From an uncultured Austwickia sp. (GTDB taxonomy: Bacteria > Actinomycetota > Actinomycetes > Actinomycetales > Dermatophilaceae), in the NCBI GenBank assembly GCA_934678955.1, contig CAKUSI010000010.1, positions 1-29,684 of the forward strand: a stretch of 29,684 nucleotides of DNA. Direction: 5' to 3'. The notes beneath the pieces are model-generated. The model worked only from the letters and a program-made list of their open reading frames with translations. It was not told the origin of the DNA and searched no databases. Of the stretch, positions 17,901 through 24,973 are shown piece by piece (the first letter of the stretch is position 1; every line of letters starts with the position of its first letter). A program made the translations under genes and the position numbers.

Positions 17901-18853
17901 ACGGCCAGGTCCCAGCCGTCGAGGGGGAGTCCGATGCGTACGGGTCCCTCGGGCCAGACCTGCGCGGCGCACGCGACGACCGTGGCCTCGGTAGGCCCGT
18001 ACGTGTTCCAGACCTCCCGATCCGGGGTGGCGAACCGCGCCCCCAACTCGGGAGGGCACGCCTCCCCGCCGACGATCAGCAGCCGGACGCGGTCCAGGGC
18101 GTCGTCGGGCCACATCGCGACGAGGGTGGGGACGGTCGAGACGACGGTCACCTTGTTGGCCACGAGCCACGGCCCGAGGTCCATCCCGCTGCGCACGAGC
18201 GAGCGAGGGGCGGGGACGAGCGCGGCACCGTACCGCCACGCGAGCCACATCTCCTCGCAGGAGGCGTCGAAGGCGACGGAGAGGCCGGCCATCACGCGGT
18301 CGTCGGGGCCCAGCGGCGCGCCCTGGCAGAAGATGGCCGCCTCGGCGTCCACGAACGCGGCCGCGCTGCGGTGGCTGACCGCGACGCCCTTGGGGGTCCC
18401 GGTGGAGCCGGAGGTGAAGATGATCCAGGCGTCATCGGTCGGCTCCGGATACTCGACGCTCACCGGGGACCTCGGGTGTCGCGCCTCGATCGTCAGGTCG
18501 TTGCCCACGATGGCCGCCACGTGGGCCTCGCCGAAGACGAGGCGGGCCCGTTCCTCGGGGTCGTCCGCGTCGACCGGGACGTACGCCGCACCCGCGCGAA
18601 GAATCCCGAGGATCCCGACGTACAGATCGGTGGTCCCCGACGCGATCCGGATGCCGACGCGATCGCCGCGGCCGATACCGAGGGCGCCGAGTTCGGCGGC
18701 GAGCGCGTCCGCCTCCTCGGCGAACTCGCTGTACGTGAGGACCTGGGCCCCGTTGTCGAGGGCGACGGCGTCCGGGTGCGCCGCGCAGACCTCGTCGAAG
18801 ATGTCCACCAGCGTCCGCACCGGCGGTGCCTCGCCGGACCTGCGCAGAGTCAC
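14942..18853 (-). CDS. Pls/PosA-type non-ribosomal peptide synthetase with membrane and beta-helix modules
   Basis: A 1303-residue protein. Residues 13-480 are an adenylation domain with the core motifs IFTSGSTGTPKGVAVSH (145-161), FDASCEEMW (195-203), NTYGPTEATV (283-292), YRSGDL (366-371), GRADDQVKVGGRRIELGELD (383-402) and TRTSGKVDRD (467-476). A carrier domain follows, with DLGGSSL (529-535) and Ser534 for phosphopantetheine. The rest alternates membrane helices (about 595-665, 835-910, 1095-1145) with three left-handed beta-helix modules (about 720-820, 960-1050, 1200-1300). That architecture matches poly-epsilon-lysine synthetase (Pls) and the TIGR02353 terminal region. There is no thioesterase. 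It should activate an amino acid and join it at the membrane; substrate and product are unknown. The GTG at 18853 is chosen because the family N-terminus begins here and AAAGGGG lies upstream, at slightly long spacing. Confidence 0.88.
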   Translation of the reverse strand: MTLRRSGEAPPVRTLVDIFDEVCAAHPDAVALDNGAQVLTYSEFAEEADALAAELGALGIGRGDRVGIRIASGTTDLYVGILGILRAGAAYVPVDADDPEERARLVFGEAHVAAIVGNDLTIEARHPRSPVSVEYPEPTDDAWIIFTSGSTGTPKGVAVSHRSAAAFVDAEAAIFCQGAPLGPDDRVMAGLSVAFDASCEEMWLAWRYGAALVPAPRSLVRSGMDLGPWLVANKVTVVSTVPTLVAMWPDDALDRVRLLIVGGEACPPELGARFATPDREVWNTYGPTEATVVACAAQVWPEGPVRIGLPLDGWDLAVVDADGHEVEPGVDGELVIGGVGLGRYLDPVKDAEKYAPMPSLGWERAYRSGDLVCFDGEGLLFRGRADDQVKVGGRRIELGELDTRLHDLPGVLGGAAAVRSTDAGTAILVGYLVVDDTFDRPEALARLRQDLPAALVPRLAIVDDLPTRTSGKVDRDALPWPLPAGASGQSSDDAAEPTLELDGVQTFVNELWRELLGTPARALDDDFFDLGGSSLSAALLVSRLRQRYPSIRVANVYEHSTLRALAAELEKGAAAPGPSRREIDPVRRRSGWVQTVGLLVARTIGALRWLTWIGLGLLAAAILTDSPVPAALGIGPATWTSAAVVLPLLAGWALLIFPPGKMLLAAGLARLVLAGVRPGTYSRGGRVHLRVWFAERLVDEIGPVSLAGAALNRWYARLLGADIGRHVDLHSLPPVTGALTLGNGCSVEPEVDLAGHWLDGDRFVLGQIRIGRRARVGMRSTLLPGADIGQDAEVAPGAAVFGRVPDGEFWSGAPAQRFGPARGPWADRKPVNRRPWVLAYALFGTLMSLYPAASVAAAFALVEGVGRLAGWSTPLTAPTTDEAARAALAWAPVASLAAFAVLVLLVGVSVRALGVGLKPGHYPVQGRVAWQAWSTLRLLDEARTWLFPLYSGALTPWWLRALGARVGKDVEASTVLLIPRLVTVGDGAFLADDTLIGGYELGGGWLRVEQVKVGKHAFVGNSGMAAPGRKVPKRGLVAVLSAAPRRGKAKRGTSWLGSPPTPLRRQLTTADRSRTYRPTRGLRVARGAVETCRALAVVAQGIWYAGAVAALVAVTVALGWVAAALLGGVMLVVFGALAGLLAIVAKWALIGRVRRENHPLWSSLVWRSELSDTFVEQLAAPWLLRALLGTPWLNLWFRAMGSRIGAGVWCESYWLPEADLVTLKDGATVGRGCVVQTHLFHDRVLAIDTVTLHEGATLGPNSVILPAASIGRHTTVGPVSLVMRGESVPERTRWIGNPIGPWR

Positions 18854-18901
18854 CGCGCGATCGACCCCTTTCGTGCCACGCCCGCGGAACGATGCCGTGG
18901 C

Positions 18902-18919
18902 CCCGCCACTGTTGGCGGG
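18902..18919 (-). other. Stem-loop in the leader of the synthetase gene
   Basis: CCCGCCA (18902-18908), loop CTGT and TGGCGGG (18913-18919) form a perfect 7-base-pair stem, 49 bases upstream of the GTG. If transcription starts near 18942 on the minus strand, the hairpin lies in the 5' untranslated leader. It could affect expression or mRNA stability; no known riboswitch is recognised. Confidence 0.4.
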
Positions 18920-18948
18920 CCGCGGCGTACCGCGGGTTCGCCTCGGGA

Positions 18949-18954
18949 GTATGG
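18949..18954 (-). promoter_or_regulatory. Candidate -10 element for the synthetase gene
   Basis: Minus-strand CATACT resembles TANNNT and would start transcription near 18942, leaving a leader of about 90 bases. The same hexamer occurs on the plus strand at 19063-19068 ahead of the FMN riboswitch, so the two large transcription units diverge from a gap of little over 100 bases. Confidence 0.35.
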
Positions 18955-19062
18955 CAGTCCAGGGTGAACAACGGGAGGGACCTGGGCAGATTCGGCGCCT
19001 TTGTGGCCGGGTCGACACCACCGGGAGCAGGCAACGGCGGAGCGGGCCGCGTGACCGGGTGG

Positions 19063-19068
19063 CATACT
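19063..19068 (+). promoter_or_regulatory. Candidate -10 element for the riboflavin operon
   Basis: CATACT ends 6 bases before the first base of riboswitch helix P1 at 19075, so transcription would begin at or just before the aptamer. No convincing -35 is visible. Confidence 0.45.
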
Positions 19069-19074
19069 GGCCGC

Positions 19075-19215
19075 ACGTGCTCCGGGGATCGGTGTAAGTC
19101 CGAACCGGCGGTGACAGTCCGCGACCCGCGACCGTGGCCCTCCTGGGCGACGGGGACGGTGGACCCGGTGGAATTCCGGGACCGACGGTGAAAGTCCGGA
19201 TGGGAGGCAGCACGT
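19075..19215 (+). ncRNA. FMN riboswitch (RFN element)
   Basis: Helix P1 is closed by ACGTGCT (19075-19081) pairing with AGCACGT (19209-19215). Inside are the strongly conserved RFN blocks: GGGGATCGGTGTAAGTCCG, ACCGGCGGTGACAGTCCGCG, and at the 3' side GACCGACGGTGAAAGTCCGG followed by ATGGGAGG. The middle part (about 19130-19175) is the variable arm. RFN elements bind flavin mononucleotide and turn down downstream riboflavin genes. Its place before ribD fits this exactly. The expression platform is the hairpin at 19220-19236 and sequence up to the ribD ribosome site. Confidence 0.95.
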
Positions 19216-19219
19216 CGGG

Positions 19220-19236
19220 AGCCCCCCGCGGGGGTT
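19220..19236 (+). terminator. Hairpin of the riboswitch expression platform
   Basis: AGCCCCC (19220-19226), loop CGC and GGGGGTT (19230-19236) form a 7-pair stem (one G-U pair) starting 5 bases after riboswitch helix P1, followed by CCTTCG. It may be an attenuator formed when FMN binds. The short T-tract is weak, so Rho-dependent termination or an effect on translation of ribD, 130 bases further on, cannot be excluded. Confidence 0.45.
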
Positions 19237-19367
19237 CCTTCGTCGACGGTCGCGTCCGGCTGTCGGCCCGCTCGGCGCGCGTAGCGTCGGGTGGGGCGAA
19301 GGGGCGCGCCCGCTCCGATCGCCCCCGGAGTTCGCCCGTACCACTCGGCGAACAGGAAGGGTCGAGC

Positions 19368-20441
19368 GTGAGCGACCTGACGCGGGACGCCCGCGCGGAG
19401 GACAACGAGCCCGAGGAGCTGATGCGGCGCGCGATCGCCGCCGCGCGCTCCGGGCCGCTCGGAGACCCCAACCCGAGGGTCGGCGCGGTGATCACCGACG
19501 CCGCCGGGCACGTCGTCGGCGTCGGATACCACCGGGGCTCGGGCACGCCGCACGCGGAGGTCGACGCCCTCGCGCAGGCGGGGGAGGCGGCCCGCGGGGG
19601 CACGGCGTACGTGACCCTCGAGCCGTGCGACCACACCGGACGCACCGGTCCCTGCACGCGGGCCCTGATCGACGCGGGGATCGCCCGGGTCGTGTACGGG
19701 CAGGACGACCCCAACCAAGAGGCCGCCGGCGGCGCCGACGCGCTCCAGGCCGCGGGAGTCGAGGTGGAGGGTGGCTTCCTGCTCGCCGAGTGCATGGCGC
19801 TCAACCCCGCGTGGACCGTGGCGGTGACGCTGGGGCGGCCCTTCGTCACGTGGAAGTACGCGGCGAGCCTGGACGGGCGCTCGGCGGCCGCCGACGGCAC
19901 CAGCCAGTGGCTGACCGGGCCCGAGGCCCGCGCCGACGTGCACCGGATGCGCGGCGACTGCGGGGCGATCATGATCGGCACCGGGACGGCGCTCGCGGAC
20001 GATCCCCGGCTCACGGTGCGGGACGCGGAGGGCGGGTTGGCAGACCGCCAGCCGCTGCGGGTCGTGGTCGGCCACCGGGATCTCCCGCAGGACGCGCACC
20101 TCCTCGACGACGACGCCCCCACGGCGCAGCTGCGCACCCACGACCCCCACGCGGTCCTCGCAGACCTGCACGCGCGGGGGGTCCGCCACGTGTTCCTCGA
20201 GGGCGGCCCGACGCTCGCGGCGGCCTTCCTGCGCGAGGAGCTCATCGACCTGGCGGTGGCCTATGTGGCCCCCGCCCTCCTCGGAGCCGGCCCGGCGGCG
20301 ATCGGCGACCTCGGGATCGGCACCCTCGACCGCGCGGTGCGCCACCAACTCCTGGACGCCAGGGCGCTCGGGTCGGACGTGCGCATCATGCTCCGGCCGA
20401 TGCGCTCGCACGAGACCGAGCCGCCCGGCGGCAGCCCCTGA
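19368..20441 (+). CDS. ribD: Bifunctional riboflavin-specific deaminase / reductase
   Basis: A 357-residue RibD that carries out the deamination and then the side-chain reduction following GTP cyclohydrolase II. The N-terminal zinc deaminase has HAEVDAL (residues 62-68; ligand His62, catalytic Glu64) and the ligand cysteines in EPCDHTGRTGPC (85-96). The reductase domain (about 145-350) has VTWKYAASLDGR, SQWLTG, MIGTGTALADDPRLTVR and FLEGGPTLAAAFL. The GTG at 19368 has AGGAAGG at 19354-19360; the frame is open upstream into the riboswitch, but that part is not protein-like. It is the first gene of the riboswitch-controlled operon, with a 125-base gap before ribE. Confidence 0.95.
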   Translation: MSDLTRDARAEDNEPEELMRRAIAAARSGPLGDPNPRVGAVITDAAGHVVGVGYHRGSGTPHAEVDALAQAGEAARGGTAYVTLEPCDHTGRTGPCTRALIDAGIARVVYGQDDPNQEAAGGADALQAAGVEVEGGFLLAECMALNPAWTVAVTLGRPFVTWKYAASLDGRSAAADGTSQWLTGPEARADVHRMRGDCGAIMIGTGTALADDPRLTVRDAEGGLADRQPLRVVVGHRDLPQDAHLLDDDAPTAQLRTHDPHAVLADLHARGVRHVFLEGGPTLAAAFLREELIDLAVAYVAPALLGAGPAAIGDLGIGTLDRAVRHQLLDARALGSDVRIMLRPMRSHETEPPGGSP

Positions 20442-20566
20442 ACGCCCGACGAGTGCCGCGCCACACCCGGACGCGACACCGCCGCCCGCCCCGGAAGGGC
20501 CACCCACGCACCCGGCGCGCAGCACACCTCAGCACCACGACACACCTCAGTCGAAGGAGACAGGAC

Positions 20567-21274
20567 ATGTTCACCGGGATCGTCGAGGAACTCGGCCGCG
20601 TCGAGTCCATCGAGCACGGCGCGGAGTCGGTCGTGCTGCGTGTCCACGGCCCGACCGTCGTGTCCGACGCCCGACACGGCGCGTCGATCGCCGTGAACGG
20701 CGTGTGTCTCACGGTCGTGAGCTCCGATGAGCGTTCGTTCGCGGTCGACGTCATGAAGGAGTCGCTGGACCGCTCCAACCTCGGAGAGCTGCGGGAGGGC
20801 AGCCCGGTGAACCTCGAGCGGGCGATGGCCGCGGACGGACGGTTCGGCGGGCACGTCGTCCAGGGCCACGTCGACGCGACGTGCCGCTGCCTGCGGCGCA
20901 CCCCCGGAGACAACTGGGAGGTCGTGGCGTTCGACCTGCCGGCCGCCCTCGCTCCCTACGTCGTGGAGAAGGGCTCGATCACCCTCGACGGGGTGTCGCT
21001 GACCGTGAGCGCGTTGCGGGCGGACGAGTTCGAGGTGAGCCTGATCCCCACCACGCTGGAGCTGACCACGTTGGGGGCGCTGCCCGTCGGCGGCACGGTC
21101 AACGTCGAGGTCGACGTCATCGCGAAGTACGTGGAGCGCCTGCTGGCGACCCGGGGCGACGTCGCGCCTGGCGATCCCGACGGAGCCCTGATCGAACGCG
21201 GCGGGGCTCGGGACGAACGCGGCGGACTCGGGGAGGGTGGCGCGACGATCGCTGCCGGGGGGAGGTCGGCATGA
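20567..21274 (+). CDS. ribE: Riboflavin synthase alpha chain
   Basis: A 235-residue riboflavin synthase that turns two 6,7-dimethyl-8-ribityllumazines into riboflavin plus a pyrimidinedione. The two tandem lumazine-binding barrels are clear: MFTGIVEELGRV with VNGVCLTVV in the first and GHVDAT, EKGSITLDGVSLTVS and IPTTLELTTLG in the second. The ATG lies behind GAAGGAG at 20553-20559. The last 35 or so residues are a Gly/Ala-rich tail not needed by the family. The gene overlaps ribBA by 4 bases (ATGA at 21271-21274). It supplies the enzyme that uses the product of either downstream lumazine synthase. Confidence 0.95.
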   Translation: MFTGIVEELGRVESIEHGAESVVLRVHGPTVVSDARHGASIAVNGVCLTVVSSDERSFAVDVMKESLDRSNLGELREGSPVNLERAMAADGRFGGHVVQGHVDATCRCLRRTPGDNWEVVAFDLPAALAPYVVEKGSITLDGVSLTVSALRADEFEVSLIPTTLELTTLGALPVGGTVNVEVDVIAKYVERLLATRGDVAPGDPDGALIERGGARDERGGLGEGGATIAAGGRSA

Positions 21275-22767
21275 CGCAGGAGGCGCCGACCGCGGGCTTC
21301 GCCACGATCGAGACCGCCCTGCAGGCCCTGCGCGACGGCCTGCCGGTGCTGGTCCTGGACGACACCGACCGGGAGAACGAGGGCGACGTGGTCGCTGCCG
21401 CGCAGACCCTCACCGTCCCGTGGCTGGCGTGGACCATCCGGCACACCTCGGGCTACTTGTGCGTCCCGATGAGCGCGGAGCGCGCCGACGCGCTGCGCCT
21501 GCCGCCGATGGTCCTCGACAACGAGGATCCGCGCACCACGGCCTACACGGTCTCCTGCGACGCCGCGTCCGGGATCACGACGGGCATCAGCGCCGCGGAC
21601 CGTACGCGGACGATCCGCCTCCTCGGCGACCCGGCCACCGGTCCCGAGGATCTGATCCGCCCCGGTCACGTGTTGCCGCTGCGGGCCCGCGACGGCGGGG
21701 TGCTGGAGCGCCGCGGCCACACCGAGGCCACGGTCGACCTGACCCGCCTCGCCGGCCTGCAGGGCGTCGGCGTGATCGGGGAACTCGTCCACGACGACGG
21801 CACGATGATGCGCACCGACGCGGTCCTCGATCTGGGACGGCGCGAGGGGCTGCCGGTCGTGACGATCGCGGACCTCGCGACGTGGCGTCTCGCGCACGAC
21901 CCCCTCGCCGACTCCCGAGCGGCCGACTCGCTCGACGCCGAGCCGGGCGACACCGAGCTCGCCGCCGTTCGACCCGGCGCGAAGGACGCGTCGCTCACGC
22001 CGCGCGTCCTCCGGCGCAGCGAGGCCGCCCTGCCGACCGTGCACGGCGAGTTCCGCATCGTCGGCTTCGAGGACCAACGCACCGGCGCGGAGATCATCGC
22101 GCTCATCAGCCCGCTCGGTCTCGGCGCGCGGCCCCTCGTCCGCGTGCATTCCGAATGCCTGACCGGCGACGCGTTCGCCTCGCTTCGTTGCGACTGCGGC
22201 CCACAGCTGCAGGCCGCGCTCGCGACCGTCGCCCGGTGCGGGGGAGCAGTGGTCTACGTGCGCGGGCACGAGGGCCGCGGCGTGGGACTGCTGGCGAAGC
22301 TGGCGGCCTACCACCTGCAGGACGGCGGCGCGGACACCGTCGACGCCCAACTCGCGCTCGGCTTGCCGGTCGACGACCGCGAGTACGGGGGCGCCGCGGC
22401 CGCGCTGCGCGCCCTGGGCGTCCGCGAGCTGGTGTTGCTGACCAACAACCCCGCCAAGGTCAGCGGGCTCGAGCGGGCCGGGCTGCGGGTCGCCGACCGG
22501 CGGCCGCTGCACGTGCCCGCGAACCCGGCCAACGCCACCTACCTGCGCACGAAGCGCGAGCGGATGGGGCACCTGCTGCTGTCCGACCTCGGGCTGCGCG
22601 ACGGGCACGCGCCCGCGACGCCGGCCGGCCTGGAGGTACCCGAGGGCATCGCGGAGAACCTGGCGGGTGGCCTCACGGACGATTTCGCTGCCGGTGAGGC
22701 CATCGACGCCCGACTCGCGCCCTGCCCCAGCGACACCGGCGCGTCGAACCACGACGGAGAGGACTGA
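21271..22767 (+). CDS. ribBA: Bifunctional 3,4-dihydroxy-2-butanone-4-phosphate synthase / GTP cyclohydrolase II
   Basis: A 498-residue fusion feeding both precursors of the pathway. The N-terminal RibB domain (residues 1-205) has [10 protein letters not shown] (30-39), [12 protein letters not shown] (56-67) and [11 protein letters not shown] (143-153). The C-terminal RibA domain (about 245-440) has the zinc cysteines Cys296, Cys307 and Cys309 in [17 protein letters not shown], the GTP-binding [10 protein letters not shown] (331-340) and DDREYG (368-373), keeping the tyrosine typical of catalytically complete GTP cyclohydrolase II. The 40-residue linker and a 45-residue acidic tail are longer than usual. 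It starts at the ATG overlapping ribE, behind GGGGGGAGG. ribH begins one base after its stop codon. Confidence 0.95.
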   Translation: MTQEAPTAGFATIETALQALRDGLPVLVLDDTDRENEGDVVAAAQTLTVPWLAWTIRHTSGYLCVPMSAERADALRLPPMVLDNEDPRTTAYTVSCDAASGITTGISAADRTRTIRLLGDPATGPEDLIRPGHVLPLRARDGGVLERRGHTEATVDLTRLAGLQGVGVIGELVHDDGTMMRTDAVLDLGRREGLPVVTIADLATWRLAHDPLADSRAADSLDAEPGDTELAAVRPGAKDASLTPRVLRRSEAALPTVHGEFRIVGFEDQRTGAEIIALISPLGLGARPLVRVHSECLTGDAFASLRCDCGPQLQAALATVARCGGAVVYVRGHEGRGVGLLAKLAAYHLQDGGADTVDAQLALGLPVDDREYGGAAAALRALGVRELVLLTNNPAKVSGLERAGLRVADRRPLHVPANPANATYLRTKRERMGHLLLSDLGLRDGHAPATPAGLEVPEGIAENLAGGLTDDFAAGEAIDARLAPCPSDTGASNHDGED

Positions 22768-22768
22768 C

Positions 22769-23248
22769 ATGGCCGGCCACGGAGCCCCCGCCATCCACCC
22801 CGACGGAGCCGGCCTCCGCGTCGCCGTCGTGGCGTCCAGCTGGCACGACCTCGTGATGGACGGCCTCGTCGACGGCGCCCGCCGGGCACTGTCCGACTGC
22901 GGGGTCGCCGATGTCACCTGGGTCCGCGTGCCCGGCACCTTCGAGCTGCCCGTCGCCTGCGCACGGCTCGCCGACCGGCACGACGCCCTCGTCGCCCTCG
23001 GGGTCGTGATCCGCGGCGGGACCCCCCACTTCGACTACGTCTGCGAGGGCGCGACGCACGGGATCACGCAGGTCATGGTCCGCACCGGCACCCCCGTCGG
23101 TTTCGGGGTGCTCACCTGCGACACCGACGCGCAGGCGATCGCGCGCGCCGGGCTCGAAGGATCGAGTGAGGACAAGGGGTATGAGGCCGCGGTGGCCGCG
23201 GTGTCGATGGCCCGTACGTTGGACGAGGTGGCGCCCCGGCCCACCTGA
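22769..23248 (+). CDS. ribH: 6,7-dimethyl-8-ribityllumazine synthase (first copy)
   Basis: A 159-residue lumazine synthase that condenses the dihydroxybutanone phosphate and aminopyrimidine made by RibBA and RibD. Typical features are VVASSWHD near the N-terminus, [14 protein letters not shown], the active-site [11 protein letters not shown] (His in PHF), TPVGFGVLT and EDKGYEAA with the phosphate-binding Lys. It starts one base after the ribBA stop, behind GGAGAGGA. In related actinobacteria this position holds the only ribH; here a second copy lies 1 kb downstream (24237-24749), with a transporter gene between. Confidence 0.95.
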   Translation: MAGHGAPAIHPDGAGLRVAVVASSWHDLVMDGLVDGARRALSDCGVADVTWVRVPGTFELPVACARLADRHDALVALGVVIRGGTPHFDYVCEGATHGITQVMVRTGTPVGFGVLTCDTDAQAIARAGLEGSSEDKGYEAAVAAVSMARTLDEVAPRPT

Positions 23249-23342
23249 GCGTCCCGACGGGCGGTAGGTCACAATCGCCGGGGGCGAGTGAGCACGATCC
23301 CTTGAGGCCCGGGCGCGGCTCCGGGTGGGTGGAAGGACCTGC

Positions 23343-24092
23343 ATGGACGCGCTGGCGCAGCTGTTCGAGGCGAAGATCACCATCGCGGGCTACCCGCTCT
23401 ACTGGCGGGAGATCATCGGCAACCTCTTCGGCTTCGCGTCCGCCATCGGGGGGATGCGCCGCCGCGTCTGGGCCTGGCCGATCGGGATCATCGGCAACGT
23501 GATCCTGTTCACCGTCTTCTTCGGGGCGGCGCTGTCGCTGGACGACGGCCGGCATCCCCTCTTCGGTCAGGCCGCCCGGCAGGTGTTCTTCATCGCGACC
23601 AGCGTCTACGGCTGGTGGCGATGGCGGGAGTCGCGCAAGTCGCGGGCTGTGCGTGGACCGGCGATCACGCCGCGCTGGGCCACCGGCGTGGAACGCGCGC
23701 AGTACCTCGTCGTCTGGGTGCTGCTCGTCGTCGTCGCCCAGTGGGTGTTCGCGTCGGTCGGGGCGGGCTGGCCGGCGCCGCGCTGGTACTACTGGACCGA
23801 CGCGTGGATCTTCACCGGCTCGATCATTGCGACGTTCGCGATGGCGCGCGGCTGGACGGACTTCTGGCTGTGCTGGATCGCCGTGGACCTCATCGGGGTG
23901 CCGCTGCTGTGGCACAGCCAGTACTACCCGAGCGCGGTGCTCTACGCCGTGTACGGCGGCCTCGTCGCATACGGCTTCGTCGTGTGGCTGCACGCGTCCC
24001 GCGCGGAGAGCGGGCCGCCGCCCGCCCCCGCCACTCCGCCGGCGACCCCGGGACCAGTCAGGGCGCTGGACGGCCCCGAGCGCGGGGGGTGA
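23343..24092 (+). CDS. PnuC-family vitamin transporter, probably riboflavin (PnuX-like)
   Basis: A 249-residue membrane protein of the PnuC fold, with about seven helices. Family features include YWREIIGNLFGFASAIGGMRRRVWAWPIGIIGNVILF (positions 20-56), QVFFIATSVYGWWRWR (80-95) and DFWLCWIAVDLIGVPLLW (173-190), ending in a cytosolic Pro/Ala-rich tail. PnuC proteins carry nicotinamide riboside, but the PnuX subgroup found in FMN-riboswitch operons of actinobacteria imports riboflavin. Position inside this operon argues for riboflavin or another flavin compound; the substrate is inferred, not seen. The ATG at 23343 has GGAAGG at 23331-23336; the GTG at 23325 is less likely. Confidence 0.85.
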   Translation: MDALAQLFEAKITIAGYPLYWREIIGNLFGFASAIGGMRRRVWAWPIGIIGNVILFTVFFGAALSLDDGRHPLFGQAARQVFFIATSVYGWWRWRESRKSRAVRGPAITPRWATGVERAQYLVVWVLLVVVAQWVFASVGAGWPAPRWYYWTDAWIFTGSIIATFAMARGWTDFWLCWIAVDLIGVPLLWHSQYYPSAVLYAVYGGLVAYGFVVWLHASRAESGPPPAPATPPATPGPVRALDGPERGG

Positions 24093-24236
24093 CACCGCCG
24101 CGGTGAAACCCCGTGGCTCCGACCCCGATTCCGCACGTCGACGCCGCTGATCAGCTCAGACTCCCGACGGGCCCTGCCGATAGGCGCCGTGAAGGCGCGC
24201 CCGCCGTGGGTGCGACGGCGAGCGCGAGGATTCGGC

Positions 24237-24749
24237 ATGAGCGACAGCACGGTGCGCGGCGGCGACGACCAGGCGCTGATCGAGACCTGGGTCGAGGACG
24301 CGACCGGCCTGCGCGTGGCGATCGTCGCGGCGCGCTGGCACGGTCAGTACATGGAGGGAATGCTCGAGGGGGCGACGCTCGCCCTGTCCGAGAACGGCAT
24401 CACCGACCCAGAGGTCATCCGCGTCCCGGGCGCCTTCGAGCTGCCGGTGGTGTGCGCGCGCCTCGTCCGGCGCCCCATCGACGCGATCGTGGCCCTCGGC
24501 ATCATCCTCAAGGGAGGCACCCCCCACTTCGAATACGTGGCCCAGTCGGTCACCCAGGGGCTCTCGCGGGTCTCGGTGAACTCCGGCGTGCCGATCGGCT
24601 TCGGGGTGTTGACCGCTGAGAACGAGATGCAGGCCCGGGACCGGTCGGGGGTGCACGGGTCGCGGGAATCCAAGGGGTACGAGGCCGCCATGTCCGCTCT
24701 GGCGACCGCGACCACTCTGCGCGGCCTGGAACTGCACCCGCACGCCTGA
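24237..24749 (+). CDS. 6,7-dimethyl-8-ribityllumazine synthase, divergent second copy
   Basis: A 170-residue lumazine synthase paralogue, about half identical by eye to the copy at 22769. All expected active-site elements are kept: VAARWHG, VPGAFELPVVCARL, LKGGTPHFEYV with the catalytic His, VPIGFGVLT, RSG and SKGYEAA. It should therefore be able to catalyse the same condensation. A 25-residue N-terminal arm (MSDSTVRGGDDQALIETWVEDATG) precedes the common core. The ATG has GAGGA at 24226-24230. The divergence argues for an old duplication or separate acquisition, not a recent tandem copy. Possible roles are a mixed or alternative capsid, or different regulation; sequence alone does not decide. 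Confidence 0.92.
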   Translation: MSDSTVRGGDDQALIETWVEDATGLRVAIVAARWHGQYMEGMLEGATLALSENGITDPEVIRVPGAFELPVVCARLVRRPIDAIVALGIILKGGTPHFEYVAQSVTQGLSRVSVNSGVPIGFGVLTAENEMQARDRSGVHGSRESKGYEAAMSALATATTLRGLELHPHA

Positions 24750-24883
24750 ACCCCTCGCCGATCCGCGGGCCTGAACCCGTCCCCTTCCGCGGACGGTCTT
24801 CGCCTATCGGGGCCTCGCCCGACTTCCTTTACCTCGTGATGCTTGCCGGGTGGCTCTTGAGCCCGCCCGACGCCCGTCGCGGT

Positions 24884-24898
24884 GCCCGGATACCGGGC
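24884..24898 (+). terminator. GC hairpin in the gap after the second ribH
   Basis: GCCCGG-ATA-CCGGGC is a perfect 6-base-pair stem without a T-tract, 135 bases after the second ribH stop. It may assist in ending the riboflavin transcript just before the clearer terminator at 24912-24935. Confidence 0.3.
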
Positions 24899-24911
24899 CC
24901 ACCTCGACAGG

Positions 24912-24935
24912 GCCTCGCGCGAGGCGTATTTTTCT
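24912..24935 (+). terminator. Intrinsic terminator of the riboflavin operon
   Basis: GCCTC-GCGC-GAGGC (24912-24925) is a perfect 5-pair stem with a tetraloop, directly followed by GTATTTTTCT. A run of five Ts is rare in this GC-rich window, so this is the best Rho-independent terminator here. The T-tract is also the left arm of the palindrome at 24925-24956. Confidence 0.65.
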
Positions 24936-24956
24936 GCACGAAAGTGTAGAAATACG
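24925..24956 (+). promoter_or_regulatory. AT-rich palindromic operator upstream of the DUF2249 gene
   Basis: TTTCTGCAC (24931-24939), spacer GAAA and GTGTAGAAA (24944-24952) form a 9-4-9 inverted repeat with one G-T mismatch. Flanking CGTA and TACG extend the symmetry if a 2-base slip is allowed. It lies 18 bases before the ATG and is the most AT-rich stretch of the neighbourhood. A repressor or activator site is likely. DUF2249 genes are often near nitric-oxide or redox-responsive genes, but the binding protein cannot be named. Confidence 0.55.
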
Positions 24957-24973
24957 TTGACATGGAGGATCCG

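Noticed and set aside
15323..18967. A 1214-codon open frame on the plus strand opposite the synthetase gene
   Set aside because: Its sequence is Arg/Gly/His/Pro-rich with no domain, and it mirrors a gene with all NRPS motifs. Long antisense frames are expected in such GC-rich DNA.
18854..20245. Upstream extension of the synthetase frame through the riboswitch and ribD
   Set aside because: The extra 464 codons are antisense to ribD and the RFN element; family proteins start near 18853.
24093..24236. A possible second FMN riboswitch before the second ribH
   Set aside because: GGTGAAACCCCG looks faintly similar, but the conserved ACCGGCGGT and AGTCCGCGA blocks and a closing helix are absent.
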